Assembly (NCBI GenBank): GCA_052171895.1
Contig: JBQMRN010000004.1
Coordinates: 124,001-188,000 of the forward strand
Length of the DNA: 64,000 nt
Source of the DNA: Arsenophonus sp052171895
Lineage (GTDB): Bacteria; Pseudomonadota; Gammaproteobacteria; Enterobacterales; Enterobacteriaceae
Reading direction: 5' to 3'
Below are positions 11,318 to 21,442 of this stretch, piece by piece. The notes below the pieces were generated by a model, which was not told the DNA's origin, did not search any database, and saw only the letters and a list, made by a program, of their open reading frames with translations. Position 1 is the first letter of the stretch. Each line of letters opens with the position of its first letter. The position numbers were made by a program, and so were the translations under genes.

Positions 11318-11539
11318 ATGAAAAAAGATATTCACCCTAAATATAAAGAAGTTATTGCGAGTTGTTCTTGCGGTAATGTAATGAAAATAAAATCAACTGT
11401 TCATCATGAACTCAATTTGGATATTTGTGGTAAATGTCATCCATTCTATACAGGTAAACAGCGTGATGTGGATTCTGGCGGCCGTGTTGATCGCTTCAAG
11501 CAGCGATTTAACATTCCAGGTATGAAAAATAATAAATAA
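11318..11539 (+). CDS. rpmE: 50S ribosomal protein L31
   Basis: Seventy-three residues, zinc-binding (C+) form of bL31 with cysteines at 16, 18, 37 and 40, a component of the large subunit and of an inter-subunit bridge. An AGAGG ribosome site lies a few bases upstream of the ATG. Transcribed divergently from priA. Because all four cysteines are kept, it is the zinc-containing paralogue rather than the zinc-free YkgM type. Short by nature and clearly intact. Confidence 0.96.
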   Translation: MKKDIHPKYKEVIASCSCGNVMKIKSTVHHELNLDICGKCHPFYTGKQRDVDSGGRVDRFKQRFNIPGMKNNK

Positions 11540-11724
11540 TGGCTCAATATATAATATAAGCCAGAGAATCATGCCTATTATTTATAATAATAGAAGTAAT
11601 ACTACGTTTAACATCGCGCTGTTACTGTTATATGAAACTAAACTTTTTGAATTAAAAAACAATTAAGCTAAAATTTTATAAAAAACTTTAGTTATTTTAT
11701 CAATTAAAAAATTAAGACAAATAA

Positions 11725-12046
11725 TTAATATTCCGATCTATCTGAAATAAATATTTTTGATTCATAACGATTTTTATTGCTTCTTGAATTTTATTATCAG
11801 GTTCTTTACGATAAATTATCGTCATTTGCTAATGATTGCTAAGTGAACGCGTATAAAATGCTTAACATAGTAGTTCACTATTTTGTAGCATGCCGTAAAT
11901 TACTAATTTATCTAGAAGTGCCTTCATCTGTCAAGATTTTAAGTACTTTTAATGGAAAAGATACTGTGATCTTTTTAGTTGCTCGTTTTACCATGTTAAG
12001 ATAAGGACTAACATAATCACTATTGCACTCCACTTCACTTAGCTAT
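11725..12046 (-). pseudogene. metJ: Methionine repressor MetJ pseudogene
   Basis: The minus strand from 12046 encodes sequence aligning with MetJ through its whole 105-codon length. It runs VSPYLNMVKRATKKITVSFP, then LKVLKILTDEGTSR (MetJ: LKVLKILTDERTRR), then LRHATK, and then out of frame through the rest. The start codon has become ATA, and stops fall after TSR and after RHATK. The ribbon-helix-helix DNA-binding segment is the best preserved part. MetJ with S-adenosylmethionine represses the met regulon, so any remaining met genes would be unregulated. The position next to rpmE and priA is as in E. coli, which supports the call. metB, which should diverge from it, is absent and replaced by IS debris. 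Confidence 0.85.
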
Positions 12047-12353
12047 TTGATAGCTAGCTTAAGTTAAGTCAATCAATATAAGAATTTAGTTGTTGTGTAA
12101 ATATATACAACCTTAATTGGCAAAAATTTATTTAATAATTTTCTAAAATTCTACTGTTTATAGTAGAGTTTAATATTGCTAATTATCCTATTACTTGACT
12201 TAAACGTAAAGTATTTTAGATTTCAATATCTATTAACATCTGGATCTGGGTGGGGGTATGTCCATTTGGTTATATTTAATTATTTTTAATTCTTTTAGTG
12301 AATTATTACTATCCTAGTTAAACCAATAATATTAACTAGATCTTATTGGTTAT
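12047..12353. other. Gene-free spacer upstream of dead metJ
   Basis: In relatives this is the metJ-metB divergent promoter region. It is AT-rich and I see no convincing tandem met boxes of the AGACGTCT type, no gene and no strong hairpin. Confidence 0.4.
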
Positions 12354-12569
12354 TGTTTTGTCATGGATCAATTATATTGATCCTCGTTGCAGAGGCATAT
12401 GTCATGGCAATATTGGGATAACTACGGATATCCTTGAAGGCAAATATCATGATGATGAGGCTTTATCTCGTCAGGCAAGAAAGAGCCTGCGTCTACTTTA
12501 GCTAAGACATTTTGGTATATTAAAACTTACCGTTGCTAAAGAGAAAAATGAGATGATGTTGATGATTGC
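12354..12569 (+). mobile_element. IS481 5'-end fragment (copy d)
   Basis: Aligns with the first 215 bp of full-length IS481 copy c: a TGTTTTGTCATGGATC-like terminus, the shared CATGGCAATATTGGG block, and AAATGAGATGATGTTGATGATTG at the point where it ends. It covers the helix-turn-helix end of the transposase. The remainder is absent. Confidence 0.65.
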
Positions 12570-13028
12570 TTATGTTGGCAAAAAACATACTATCATCCGG
12601 GATGTGATGATAGGGAATAGTACCAGTATGACTGGTATGCGCAAGGTGATGAACATTCATGGAATCTATTAAAAGTATTAACAAAAATACAAATTAGCAG
12701 GTAATCAGATCACGCTCATACTGTTATACTATCGGTGTTCATAACTATACTCTTTCAGATACAATCAGAAAGATAGAAACACTGCTTGCAAAATTAACAT
12801 AACAGATGCTTTTGTTATTATAAATTGGATGGTACAGAATTAGTTAATTAATTAAAATGTTTATAATTTTTGAAGATTTATACCTATACTAGCGATATTT
12901 ATTAGTTTTTAGGAGGCCATTGTGATGCTTATATTGATGAAACTCATGACATATTACCTTTTCATACTGTGAAAAGAAACCGTTTCATAAAAAGGCGTAA
13001 GGTTTAGCCGTTTTTTAAAAAAACAAAA
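12570..13028. other. Decayed region of unknown origin
   Basis: About 460 bp between IS481 and IS1595 fragments. The plus strand near 12580-12800 has open stretches in two frames, including one ending in IGVHNYTLSDTIRKIETLLA just before 12800. This looks like relic coding sequence that I cannot name. No RNA gene or hairpin is evident. Confidence 0.3.
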
Positions 13029-13392
13029 TGGCTATATTGGCAAAGTAATTTATAGTTACATCTGTATTTCAATTATGTTGATTTCGACAATCTTCTCCAT
13101 GCTAGATAATTCGGAAAAATAAAACGGGACCCTACACCATGAAATCTACTCAGGAATCTGTTTAATCGGCTGATATAACTGTTAATAGTTTAAATGTGGA
13201 GTTCCCATTACCAATAACTCTCTAATTATCCGATCTTATTAAGCGATGGTGAGTAATTTCATGCTAGCTGGCAAAGGTTTTGTATCATTTAGCTCTATCG
13301 AAGCAAAGCATGGACTCTTTATTGATGGTAAATTCAAGAAAACTGCTAACATACTCTGTATTAAACTTTTCAAAAATCTCATTGCTCACATG
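13029..13392 (-). mobile_element. IS1595-family 3' fragment (copy E)
   Basis: On the minus strand this holds the 3' third of the IS1595 transposase: sequence matching the RAKWYETF and DNHRVIG blocks and the terminal repeat (TGGCTATATTGGC at 13029). It ends abruptly where IS256 copy 2 starts, so the two remnants are fused. Confidence 0.7.
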
Positions 13393-14500
13393 AGTTCTTC
13401 TTAATCTTTCTTCAGCTTTTTCATAGCTCCCAGGATACTTTGCTGAAAACTTTGCCAACAAAACATCAATGGCTTTATTTAGTGGCATCACGGCTCTCTG
13501 CTACCAAGAACCGCTCGTGTAGCTTAAGTTTAATTTTTTTTGCATGCCTTTGGAGAGTGAGGGCTGCACATTACTTATTTTGTGTATTCAATAGCGTTGG
13601 TGCTGCGTGTCTGAGAATATCTTTGTTATTGCATTCCAAAAACCAATGACAGCGTATCCCGTACCAAGATTAGGAGATACGGTTAAGGGACGGGCTTGCA
13701 GGCCATTAAAGAAGTTTGGCCAAGTTTGCTTTTGAGTTTCGATAATCATCTTCGACTACAACTAGCTCTCTTTACGTCCATGCTTAGTGACGTCGATAAT
13801 AAGCAGCAAGCAAAACGATCATCTTTGCTGACAGGAGTGTATAATTCCATTGGTCTAGAAATAAACCTAGCACATATCGCTTAAATTGCGCAGGCATCAT
13901 TGCTTCTGCTCTTCAATCCATTGCTGTTTCAGCTTACTGATGTTACTTTACTGATAAAGAGGAGATCACGTGCTTTTTCACAAAGCTCTCGCCCCCGAGC
14001 TTTATAAAAATTATCTATGGTAAGCTCCCTCTCAGGTAGGGAGATGGTAGCAACTCTTCGACGTTTTTTGCACGCTTCAGATAAGGCGGTAGCAACGAGC
14101 TCTTGAAGCATATTCTGTTGCCGCTACGATCCATGACCTTAAGCACTTAAATCTAAACATTCTCAATGTCAGTCAGTATGGTTCGCTGTAGTAAATAATT
14201 ATTATGGACGATGCGATAGCATGACGCGTTTATCGACAAGGCGTCGTTTCAGCATGTTGTCGTAGTATGCCTTCAAGCTTAGCTTCAAGTGGCGGGCGCG
14301 GTGGCTATTAGCTTTTCCTGATACCATTACGCATGAGCTCATGCAAGAGATTAGAGGTAATATCTTGGTTTTTGGATACTGTATAGGGTGAACTTTTCAT
14401 GGCATACCATCTTTCTGTTGTTGAAATCATCCACGAAATCAATCAGCAGGATATATGCTACCATCTTAGAAAACCCATACACCAGAAATGAGCATAACTC
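13393..14500 (-). mobile_element. IS256-family element, 3'-truncated copy 2
   Basis: Minus-strand IS256 from the KYPGSYEKAEERLRR block (about 13400) to the 5' terminus ACCAGAAATGAGCATAACTC at 14500. The transposase 3' region and right terminal repeat are missing. The LPERE and KARDLL regions around 13950-14040 are recognisable among stops. Confidence 0.75.
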
Positions 14501-14554
14501 AAATTTACCAAAAAGATATAAATTGGAAGGTATCAAAGGTTATATGAGGCAACA

Positions 14555-14690
14555 CTTATGCGATTGCCTCTCTTCAAGAGGCAATAGATTTAGGCATGTG
14601 CCTGACTGAAGATGAAAAATGACTAATAAGCTAGAAAAATATCGTATATTAGTTCATTGATATAGAAACATCATCAACCACAGATAACAT
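14555..14690 (+). pseudogene. Prophage tail-fibre assembly protein, 3' remnant
   Basis: The plus strand reads IASLQEAIDLGMCLTEDEK, then a stop, and after a frameshift KYRILVH, and in a third frame DIETS. This order matches the conserved C-terminus of Caudovirales tail-fibre assembly proteins (a LQDAVDLGIATEEE-like segment followed by WKKYRVLLNRVDTS). Only about 45 codons remain. It is the sole trace of prophage in the window and lies directly next to an IS256 end. Confidence 0.6.
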
Positions 14691-15622
14691 AGTTTAGTTA
14701 TAATACCAAATTAATTTTATTAATTACTTTTATTCAAAAGGCTAAAAGAAAATATAAATTATAGCAATAATCGTAATATTTATATCTTTAAATAATTCTA
14801 TTATTAATATATTCCAACTAAATATTGCTAACAAAATTTTAAATATATAACTGTTATTTTTTTAAATTTGTAATCATTGTTTTATAATTATGAATATGAA
14901 CTACAAAAATAACATTAAATTAAATATACCTGATCAAATCAAAATTAATAATATGAGATTGTGCGTATCCATTAATTTTAAAGATTTATTCAGGATGATA
15001 GATTGATTTATTGTTGTAGATTTTATCATATATTTTACCTATATAGAGCTATGACCTTTGATAGGATTTATTTTAATTAAATCAAAAGTAGCTCCTTGTA
15101 TGCTATTAGCAAATCTGCCACTAGAATTTATCTGAGTTATTATTGAACTCAGTTAAGAAAAATGGTCGGGATTAGAAAAATTAAACAATCACTAATTTTG
15201 CTGATCGAAAGTAGATGCTATTTCATAGTATTAAAAATACTGTATTGATTATTTAATCATAAAGAATAATTGATAAAATGAAATAAAAATAGTTTCTTAA
15301 TATTTTCGTTTTAAAAATTAGTATCGCTAAACTCACTAATAACAACTTTTTGAAAATATTTTATAAATAAATTTATAATTTATATTATTAATATAACTAC
15401 TTAAAAAAGTGTAAAATCTTGATTTGATCAATATCATTAATGATAGAAAAGATAATTTTAAATAAATTAATAATTTTTTATTTTTAAATGCTGATAATAA
15501 AGAAGAAATAAAAAGCAATATTGATATATTATCTTTATATCTTTTTATTTCATTAAATGATGATATGTATTGATTTAGAAAATTATTAATTTATTCTAAT
15601 TTTTATTTAATAATAATTCATA
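14691..15622. other. AT-rich decayed region, no gene recognised
   Basis: Over 900 bp of very AT-rich sequence downstream of the GT8 gene. One minus-strand stretch at about 15040-15133 stays open and reads SSGRFANSIQGATFDLIK, which looks like former coding sequence. Given the neighbouring glycosyltransferase it may derive from an LPS gene, but I cannot identify it. The minus-strand open frame at 15336-15518 is low-complexity and probably spurious. Confidence 0.35.
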
Positions 15623-16651
15623 TTATGCTATGAAAGCTTTGATAGTTTTTTTATATAATTTAGTTAAAAGATATTTAATATAAAAGAAATAACTTTTAAA
15701 AAATTTATTTTGATATTTTAAATGGCTACTTTTTCTTGAAATCTCTTTATACGTTTTTGGCTTAACTAATTTATGATTAATCCATGGCGATTTTAATTTA
15801 GCCAATCTAAAGGTTTCACTTACTATATAATCAGCAGTCCAATCATGCCAAGGCTTAGATAAACCAACAAAGTGAATTAATACTGAGTTGTAAGGAATAA
15901 AATACTTATTTCTTGATTTTACTTTTAGTAAAGTATCAATAGGAAAAAAAGTATTATACTTTGCGTCTATTAAGTGTACTTTTTTATTTAAACAAATATT
16001 TAATGCATCTTGATCTGGGTAAATAAGCTTATTATTTTCATTTAATTTTTTAAAAACTTTTTTTGTGATATTATTATCTTTATATTTTGTTAAATCAATA
16101 TATAGAAATCCTGAATTAAAATACTTATTAGTATTTATTTTTAGTTCAGATTTATTTTTACCTTCTCTATCATGAATAGCGTATAAAATTATGTCATCTT
16201 CAAAATTCAAATTTTTTAAGTCGTATATACTCCCTTTGCAAAAAATATCTGAATCTAAATATAAAATATTTTTTATTTTATTATTAAAATAATCTGCGAT
16301 TATTAATCTAAAATAGATAGCATAAGACCAACAATGATTAGTTGGTAATTTTTTTAAATTTTCATCTTTAATAAGATATATAGTTATAATAGTGTTATTT
16401 AGCTTTGCTAACTGTAAAAATAATATTTTTTGTTCATCATCAAAAAAATCAGTAAAAATATGAAAATGAAAATTCATATCTTTGTTATTTATTAATATTG
16501 AGGTGATAGAAACTCCTGTTCCAAATAGAAAGTTTTTGTCTACTCCATAACCTATATTGAATAAATTATCTGAATACCTTAATTCTTCATCAGCCAGATG
16601 AATAATTTTTGTTACTAATTTAGTAGCTTTAAACTCTTTTTCTTTAATCAT
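15623..16651 (-). CDS. LPS-core glycosyltransferase, family GT8 (WaaI/WaaJ/WaaO-like)
   Basis: Retaining glycosyltransferase expected to add glucose or galactose from a UDP-sugar to the LPS outer core at the cytoplasmic face of the inner membrane. The 342-residue length is typical of RfaJ/WaaO proteins. Visible are a GVDKNFLFGTGVSITSI donor-site start (residues 36-52), the metal-binding DSD at 133-135 in YLDSDIFCKG, NSGFLYIDL at 179-187, DQDALN at 213-218, HFVGLSKPWH at 260-269 and a C-terminal GT8C tail beginning SPWINHKL. Codon use is far more AT-rich than its neighbours (long Lys/Asn/Ile runs). It stands alone between wreckage. That suggests either foreign origin, as is common for waa genes, or drift. 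The acceptor cannot be told from sequence. No stops or frameshifts, so probably functional. Confidence 0.88.
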   Translation of the reverse strand: MIKEKEFKATKLVTKIIHLADEELRYSDNLFNIGYGVDKNFLFGTGVSITSILINNKDMNFHFHIFTDFFDDEQKILFLQLAKLNNTIITIYLIKDENLKKLPTNHCWSYAIYFRLIIADYFNNKIKNILYLDSDIFCKGSIYDLKNLNFEDDIILYAIHDREGKNKSELKINTNKYFNSGFLYIDLTKYKDNNITKKVFKKLNENNKLIYPDQDALNICLNKKVHLIDAKYNTFFPIDTLLKVKSRNKYFIPYNSVLIHFVGLSKPWHDWTADYIVSETFRLAKLKSPWINHKLVKPKTYKEISRKSSHLKYQNKFFKSYFFYIKYLLTKLYKKTIKAFIA

Positions 16652-16949
16652 TATTCACCTGTTAAACAAATAGCTAAACCTAAGGGAATCATATTAGCAG
16701 CGTTGGAAGAGGTTGTTAACTATTAACTGTTAATTGCATGAAGAGGTTTTATAGGATATACTAATTTTATTCTTAGGATTTTGGTAAAGATAGCATAATG
16801 GTATGAAAATGGTTCATCATAATTATATATAATATAAATATATTCAAATATAGAAAATAATATTTGTAATTTAAATTATTCAAAAAATTTTTATTAATTA
16901 TATAAATTTATTTATAAGATTTAAATCTTTAAGCTCCTGTGATTCTGGG
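16652..16949. other. Spacer upstream of the GT8 gene
   Basis: About 300 bp, strongly AT-rich. It should contain the GT8 promoter; the bases just before the ATG on the minus strand include AACAGGTG. I see no other gene. Confidence 0.4.
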
Positions 16950-18370
16950 GAGTTATACCAAATCTGCTGTATGACGATCAGGCTATACTCTGCTCTGATG
17001 CTTCGTGAATCTCTTTTCCATCCTTAAATTAAACGTTGTTTACCCCATACAGAGTCAACAAGTTAATTCCAATTAGCTGGGGTTTTAGCTATTATGAGCA
17101 TACTGGAGACCAGCTTAAATAGCATTGAAAGAGTTTTTTCTTGAACCACAGTTCTGCACCTCGGCTTCGTAGATTTATTGTCGCAAAAGCCAATTCAATC
17201 GGATTCGTTATTCTTGTTGACGACGCCACACAGTGCTGCTCTTACTAGAAGTTGTAGAATACTAGCAGTTCTTGTTAATCTTTCTTCAGCTTCTTCATCG
17301 CTGCAGGATATTTTGCTGAAAACTTTACCAACAAAATATCAAGAGCTTTATTAGTGGGTGGGTTATCACGGCTTTATGCTACCAAGAACTTTTCGTGGCT
17401 TAAGCTTAACTTTCGGTTACATGCCTTTGTGGAGTGAAGCCAGTACATTAGCTGTTTTTTGTACCCAACCCAATAGCGTTGATGCTACGTGTCCGTGGAT
17501 ATCTTTCCATTACATTCTAAAAACCAAGGCATTGTTTCCTCTAGCAAACCTTGGAGATATGCTTAAGCCACGCGCTCGTAAAGTTATTGAGAAGTTGGAC
17601 CAAGTTTGCTTCAGATTCTCGATAAGTATCTTCGAGAGCAACTAGCTCCTTACCTTCATGCTCAGTGACGCCAATAATACCAAGCATACAAAGACGATCA
17701 TCTTGCATGACAGGACTGTATATGCCATCAGCAAAGAAATAGACGTAGCGCGCGTATCACTTAAATCCCGCAGGAGCCCCCATTATCTGTGCTCTATAAG
17801 TAATTCCTATTTCAGTCTACTGATGCTACTGGCAGAGAAATCATGTGTTTTTTACCGAGAGCGAGGGAGGACAACCAACCCAGAGCTTTTTGAAAATAAC
17901 CGGTGGATATTGCCTCACTACTACAAAAATAGTAGCAATTCTTCGATGTTTTTTACACGCTTCAGATAAGGCGGTAGCAACGAGCTATTGAAAGATATTC
18001 TTCTGCCATACCGATCCTCTGATTTTAAGCAATTTAATCTCAACATCGCCCATACAAGTCTATATAGTTTCCTGTGGTAAATAACACTGTTAGGGATATT
18101 GGCAGAATGACGTCCGTCGACAAGGCATCGTTTTAGCATGTTGTTGCAGCATGGCATCAAGCTCAGCCTCAACGGCGATAGCTAGCAGCTGCCTGGCACT
18201 ATTACGGATGAGTTCATGCAAGGAATCAGAGGTAATATCTGATTTCGCGGATACCTATAAGGTAGGCTTTTTATGGCATATTATCTCCATATTGTTGAAA
18301 TCATTTACGAAATCAATCAATAGAATACGACACAATCTCCGAAACTCCATCATAGAAATGAGCATAACTC
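16950..18370 (-). mobile_element. IS256-family element, full-length defective copy 3
   Basis: About 1421 bp. The right end of the transposase gene lies at 16950 (GAGTTATACCAAATC) and the 5' terminus GAAATGAGCATAACTC ends at 18370, giving both terminal repeats. Transposase blocks on the minus strand include the N-terminal VDGRHSANIPN-like region near 18100 and the FNSSLLPPYLKRVKNIEELL block at about 17930-18000. Frameshifts are frequent. Its 5' end sits directly on the 3' part of an IS481. Confidence 0.8.
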
Positions 18371-18570
18371 CTAAACATATATCAATGCATAGTGATATCA
18401 AACTCTTTACAATAATTGAAATGATGGCTTTGCAGCGCATCTTCCTTCTATGGGCCCCCATTAAATTGCTCGACCATACTATTCGTTTTATGATGCCTCC
18501 GCCAGGTTAAAAGTCTGTGTTCTATACCAAGATCTATATAAAATGCTCGAATTCCTTTTTTCGATGGCTT
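18371..18570 (-). mobile_element. IS481 copy e, first part (3' end of transposase)
   Basis: Minus-strand IS481 sequence covering the stretch that codes for the KHEFDRLCTKLGIEH and MVERFNG blocks. It continues after the IS91 element at 20614. The extreme 3' end is missing next to IS256 copy 3. Confidence 0.7.
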
Positions 18571-20613
18571 GAACAACGTACCACATTATGATGTGAGCAG
18601 CAAAAAAAGATACGCTGTTTTTTGGATCTTCATGATCCGATTACTGTTTTATACTCTACTATATGTTAATATTTTCAGGAATTCATCCAGATGGCTTGAA
18701 ATAAATTTCCTAGAAATGGGAATTTGGATAAATCAAAAAAAACAATAGGCTACTTCACGTGTTACAGCGCCTGTTTATTCGAAGCGTTTTATGATCTTTA
18801 TCTAGAAATGAATTAGGACAGACCAACTGAATTTTTTATGATACCCAAAAGAGCCCATACAGCAATGCGTTCAACTTGCAGTCCACAATTTTTTCTTGAC
18901 ACGCAAGTATTATCCAGCTTTAGGCATGATTATGCGAGGTTTTGAGAGTAACACTAAGGATAAGTCGATGACGCTGGATATAATTGCATTAAGATGGCAA
19001 TGACTGAAAGTATGTTTGCCGATGAATTTATCATCTATAGGGAACTATGGATAATCCCCCCGTTTTCTTCGCCAACAGACAAACACAAAGATAACTGGGA
19101 AGATAAACCTAACAAATGTAGACGGGATATAACGATTTCTATTTCTCTAGTAAGATATCCAGAGAGTAATTTCCCAAGATAATACCCCTCAACTAAACTG
19201 CTTTTCAGCATTGATGATGGGTGGAATAACTTTCTTGAAAACCACGCTGAAAGTGTTAATTCGTGGACCAGTCTTATTTGTAGAGCAAATCCTTGTTTTT
19301 TCCATGTGGGGGTGTTTTCCAGGCACTACTGCTGTGCCTCTTCTGAATATTTCCCACTGCCGTTTTTATGCCAAAGCTATAAGTAAAAAGCCTGCAGTTC
19401 ATGCGCCTTCAATGGCACAAAGGAGTGGTTAGCTCAGCAGATTCATATCTTGCCAGATTGCGACTGGTAATAACACATTGCTTTTACTATGCCCCATTTT
19501 CTTTGGGCTTTTTTCAACAACAATCTGGTACTACTTCAATGCTCTGTTTCGTGCCTGACACCACCCGCGCTATGCTGCAAATTGACAGGCAAAGAAGGTA
19601 TTGAAATTACTATCTTCCGTGGCTTTTACAGTTATGCTTGACAACTCAATCAACATCTACATGTTCATGTCTCCGTTACCTATGGAGCTCTGGATATTAA
19701 ACATGCTATATGCCGTGACCTCCTGACATGTTCTTCAAAAAAAAGAGCGGTTAAAGAAATCTGGCAAGGCGTTGTCATCCGTCTGCTGTATTAGAGCTAT
19801 GACCGACTAAATCCCAGTAGGTGTCTTTCCTGGTCTTTTGGCATACCGCCGCCATGGGAAGTAGTGGTAGTCTTACCTGAAGGAACAGTACAGAAGTTAC
19901 TGCAAAGTGTACTTCGCTAAAAAAATGAACTGGGCGTGTGGCATAGCGTGAAATAGCTCCTGGCGCTACCAGCTTAAAAGCCTCTTGGTATCCGCCTAAA
20001 AACTATGGCATTAGCTTGCCGAGTGGGTATATAAGGTTGTATATCATTACTATGAGCACCATACCTTAAGCAGTATCGGCAACAGATTTTAACACAGGAA
20101 GAGATGATTACCTGCTATATTAGCCATATTCCTGACGAAGTATTTTAAGATGGGGGGTTAACTATACTTTCTTGTTAAATCATAAACGAAGCACACACTA
20201 TTACCAATGGTGTATAAGGCGGTGGAGATGACAGCTCGCAAAAACTGGAAAAAGCGTGGAGATGGGAGGGGGTCGCCGTTCTGATGAACGAATTATTGCG
20301 CACAGAAGATCGCCGTACAAATGCATTCTGTGTGGCGACAGATAGGTTACTTTTTATTAACGCTCAGCTTGGCAAATAGGAAATGAAATTGTTGTTAATC
20401 AGAAAGAATACATAAGATAGAGAAAAACAATGGTTATTAAGGAAAACTCTTAGAGTTAATGTCTTAAAAATTAGTATTTTAGGTCAAAGAATATACACTC
20501 CGATGAAATTTTAACTTATAATAGACAGAGTAAACTAATTTTATTTCCTTTTAGCAATAAAAGATGGCTTTTATTTGCTCTTCTATTAAAAAGAAATTCA
20601 ATTTTCTAAGCAT
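18571..20613 (+). mobile_element. IS91-family element, defective copy 1, nested in IS481
   Basis: About 2.04 kb. The transposase read across frames has a zinc-binding Cys/His region (CCASSEYSHCRFYAKA-like near 19340), HILPDCDW near 19445, a YGALDIKHAIW-like segment near 19690 with QLNQHLHVHVSVT upstream (the HxH of the Y2 replicase fold), KYLGRYLKRPP-like sequence near 19960 and YISHIPDEVF near 20130. These belong to IS91-type Y2 rolling-circle transposases. Stops are abundant. The element ends CTAAGCAT at 20613 and is followed by GAAC at 20614, the tetranucleotide IS91 relatives use at their oriIS end. Both flanks are the same IS481 copy. About 600 bp before the transposase hold no recognised gene. 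Confidence 0.78.
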
Positions 20614-21322
20614 GAACGTTTTCGCAGATCAAAAAGGCAGGCTATAATAGCCGATAGATAGCCATTGAAGATGTTCGCTTAAGATCACTTAAGAAGCGTC
20701 GAGCATTGCCCGCGGTTTTTGGCTTGTAAAAACGGATAAAAATTCATCGAATCTATGCATACGAAAAGATAGATCTCGTGAAGTTTCGTTTGGTATTTAC
20801 GGAAAAGATATTTCTCATCTACCTGCAGATAACTAGGCTAGTATCTTTTAAATCCTTTATGCTTCGGCTTTTGTGGTTCTCCCTCCTGCCTCATTTTACG
20901 TAAAATTTCCCCAATCAGTGCCTCCTGCGTAAACAGTAATGTCCAGCCCAGATCGATATATAACAGGGTTCAGGAATTATCGTACGACTAGCAGCAGTTT
21001 GTTGAGAGAACGACTACGGCTCTTCTCCTGGGCACTTGACAGCGTCTTCGACAAATGATATGGAATATGACTGTGATCATCAACATCATCTCGTTTTTAG
21101 CCTTGAGCAACAGTAAATTCAAATCTGTTATGCTGGCTTAGGCATAAGTAGATCAGGCTCTTTGCTTGCCTGAATAGCAGTTCTAATTTTATGTGTTGTA
21201 CTTGCCTGACGATAAGGCCTAATCATCATTATATTTTTTCTTTAACTATATCAATAAGTAATCATATTACCATGAATATGCCTGTATGACGATGCTCTAT
21301 AATAATGATCCGGAAGCAAACA
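20614..21322 (-). mobile_element. IS481 copy e, second part (5' end)
   Basis: Continues the IS481 split by IS91. It carries minus-strand blocks for RKTF/TDNG-type core, YLHVDEKY near 20830, HKAFK near 20860 and the 5' terminus TGTTTGC at 21322. The transposase is frameshifted throughout. Confidence 0.72.
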
Positions 21323-21442
21323 AGTATCAACTCTTGACCTTTAGGCTGAGAGAATATCAACCTTTCCTTAAAATTTAAGCAGTCATTACTTGAAATAAAT
21401 CTGCCTGCTCATACATATAGAGTAATTATTTTTGTTTACATG

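Noticed and set aside
15336..15518. Minus-strand 60-codon frame
   Set aside because: Low-complexity, Leu/Lys/Ser-rich reading in very AT-rich DNA, no start context, no neighbours.
17358..17969. Plus-strand frames of 95 and 103 codons
   Set aside because: Antisense to IS256 copy 3; the real coding remnants are on the minus strand.
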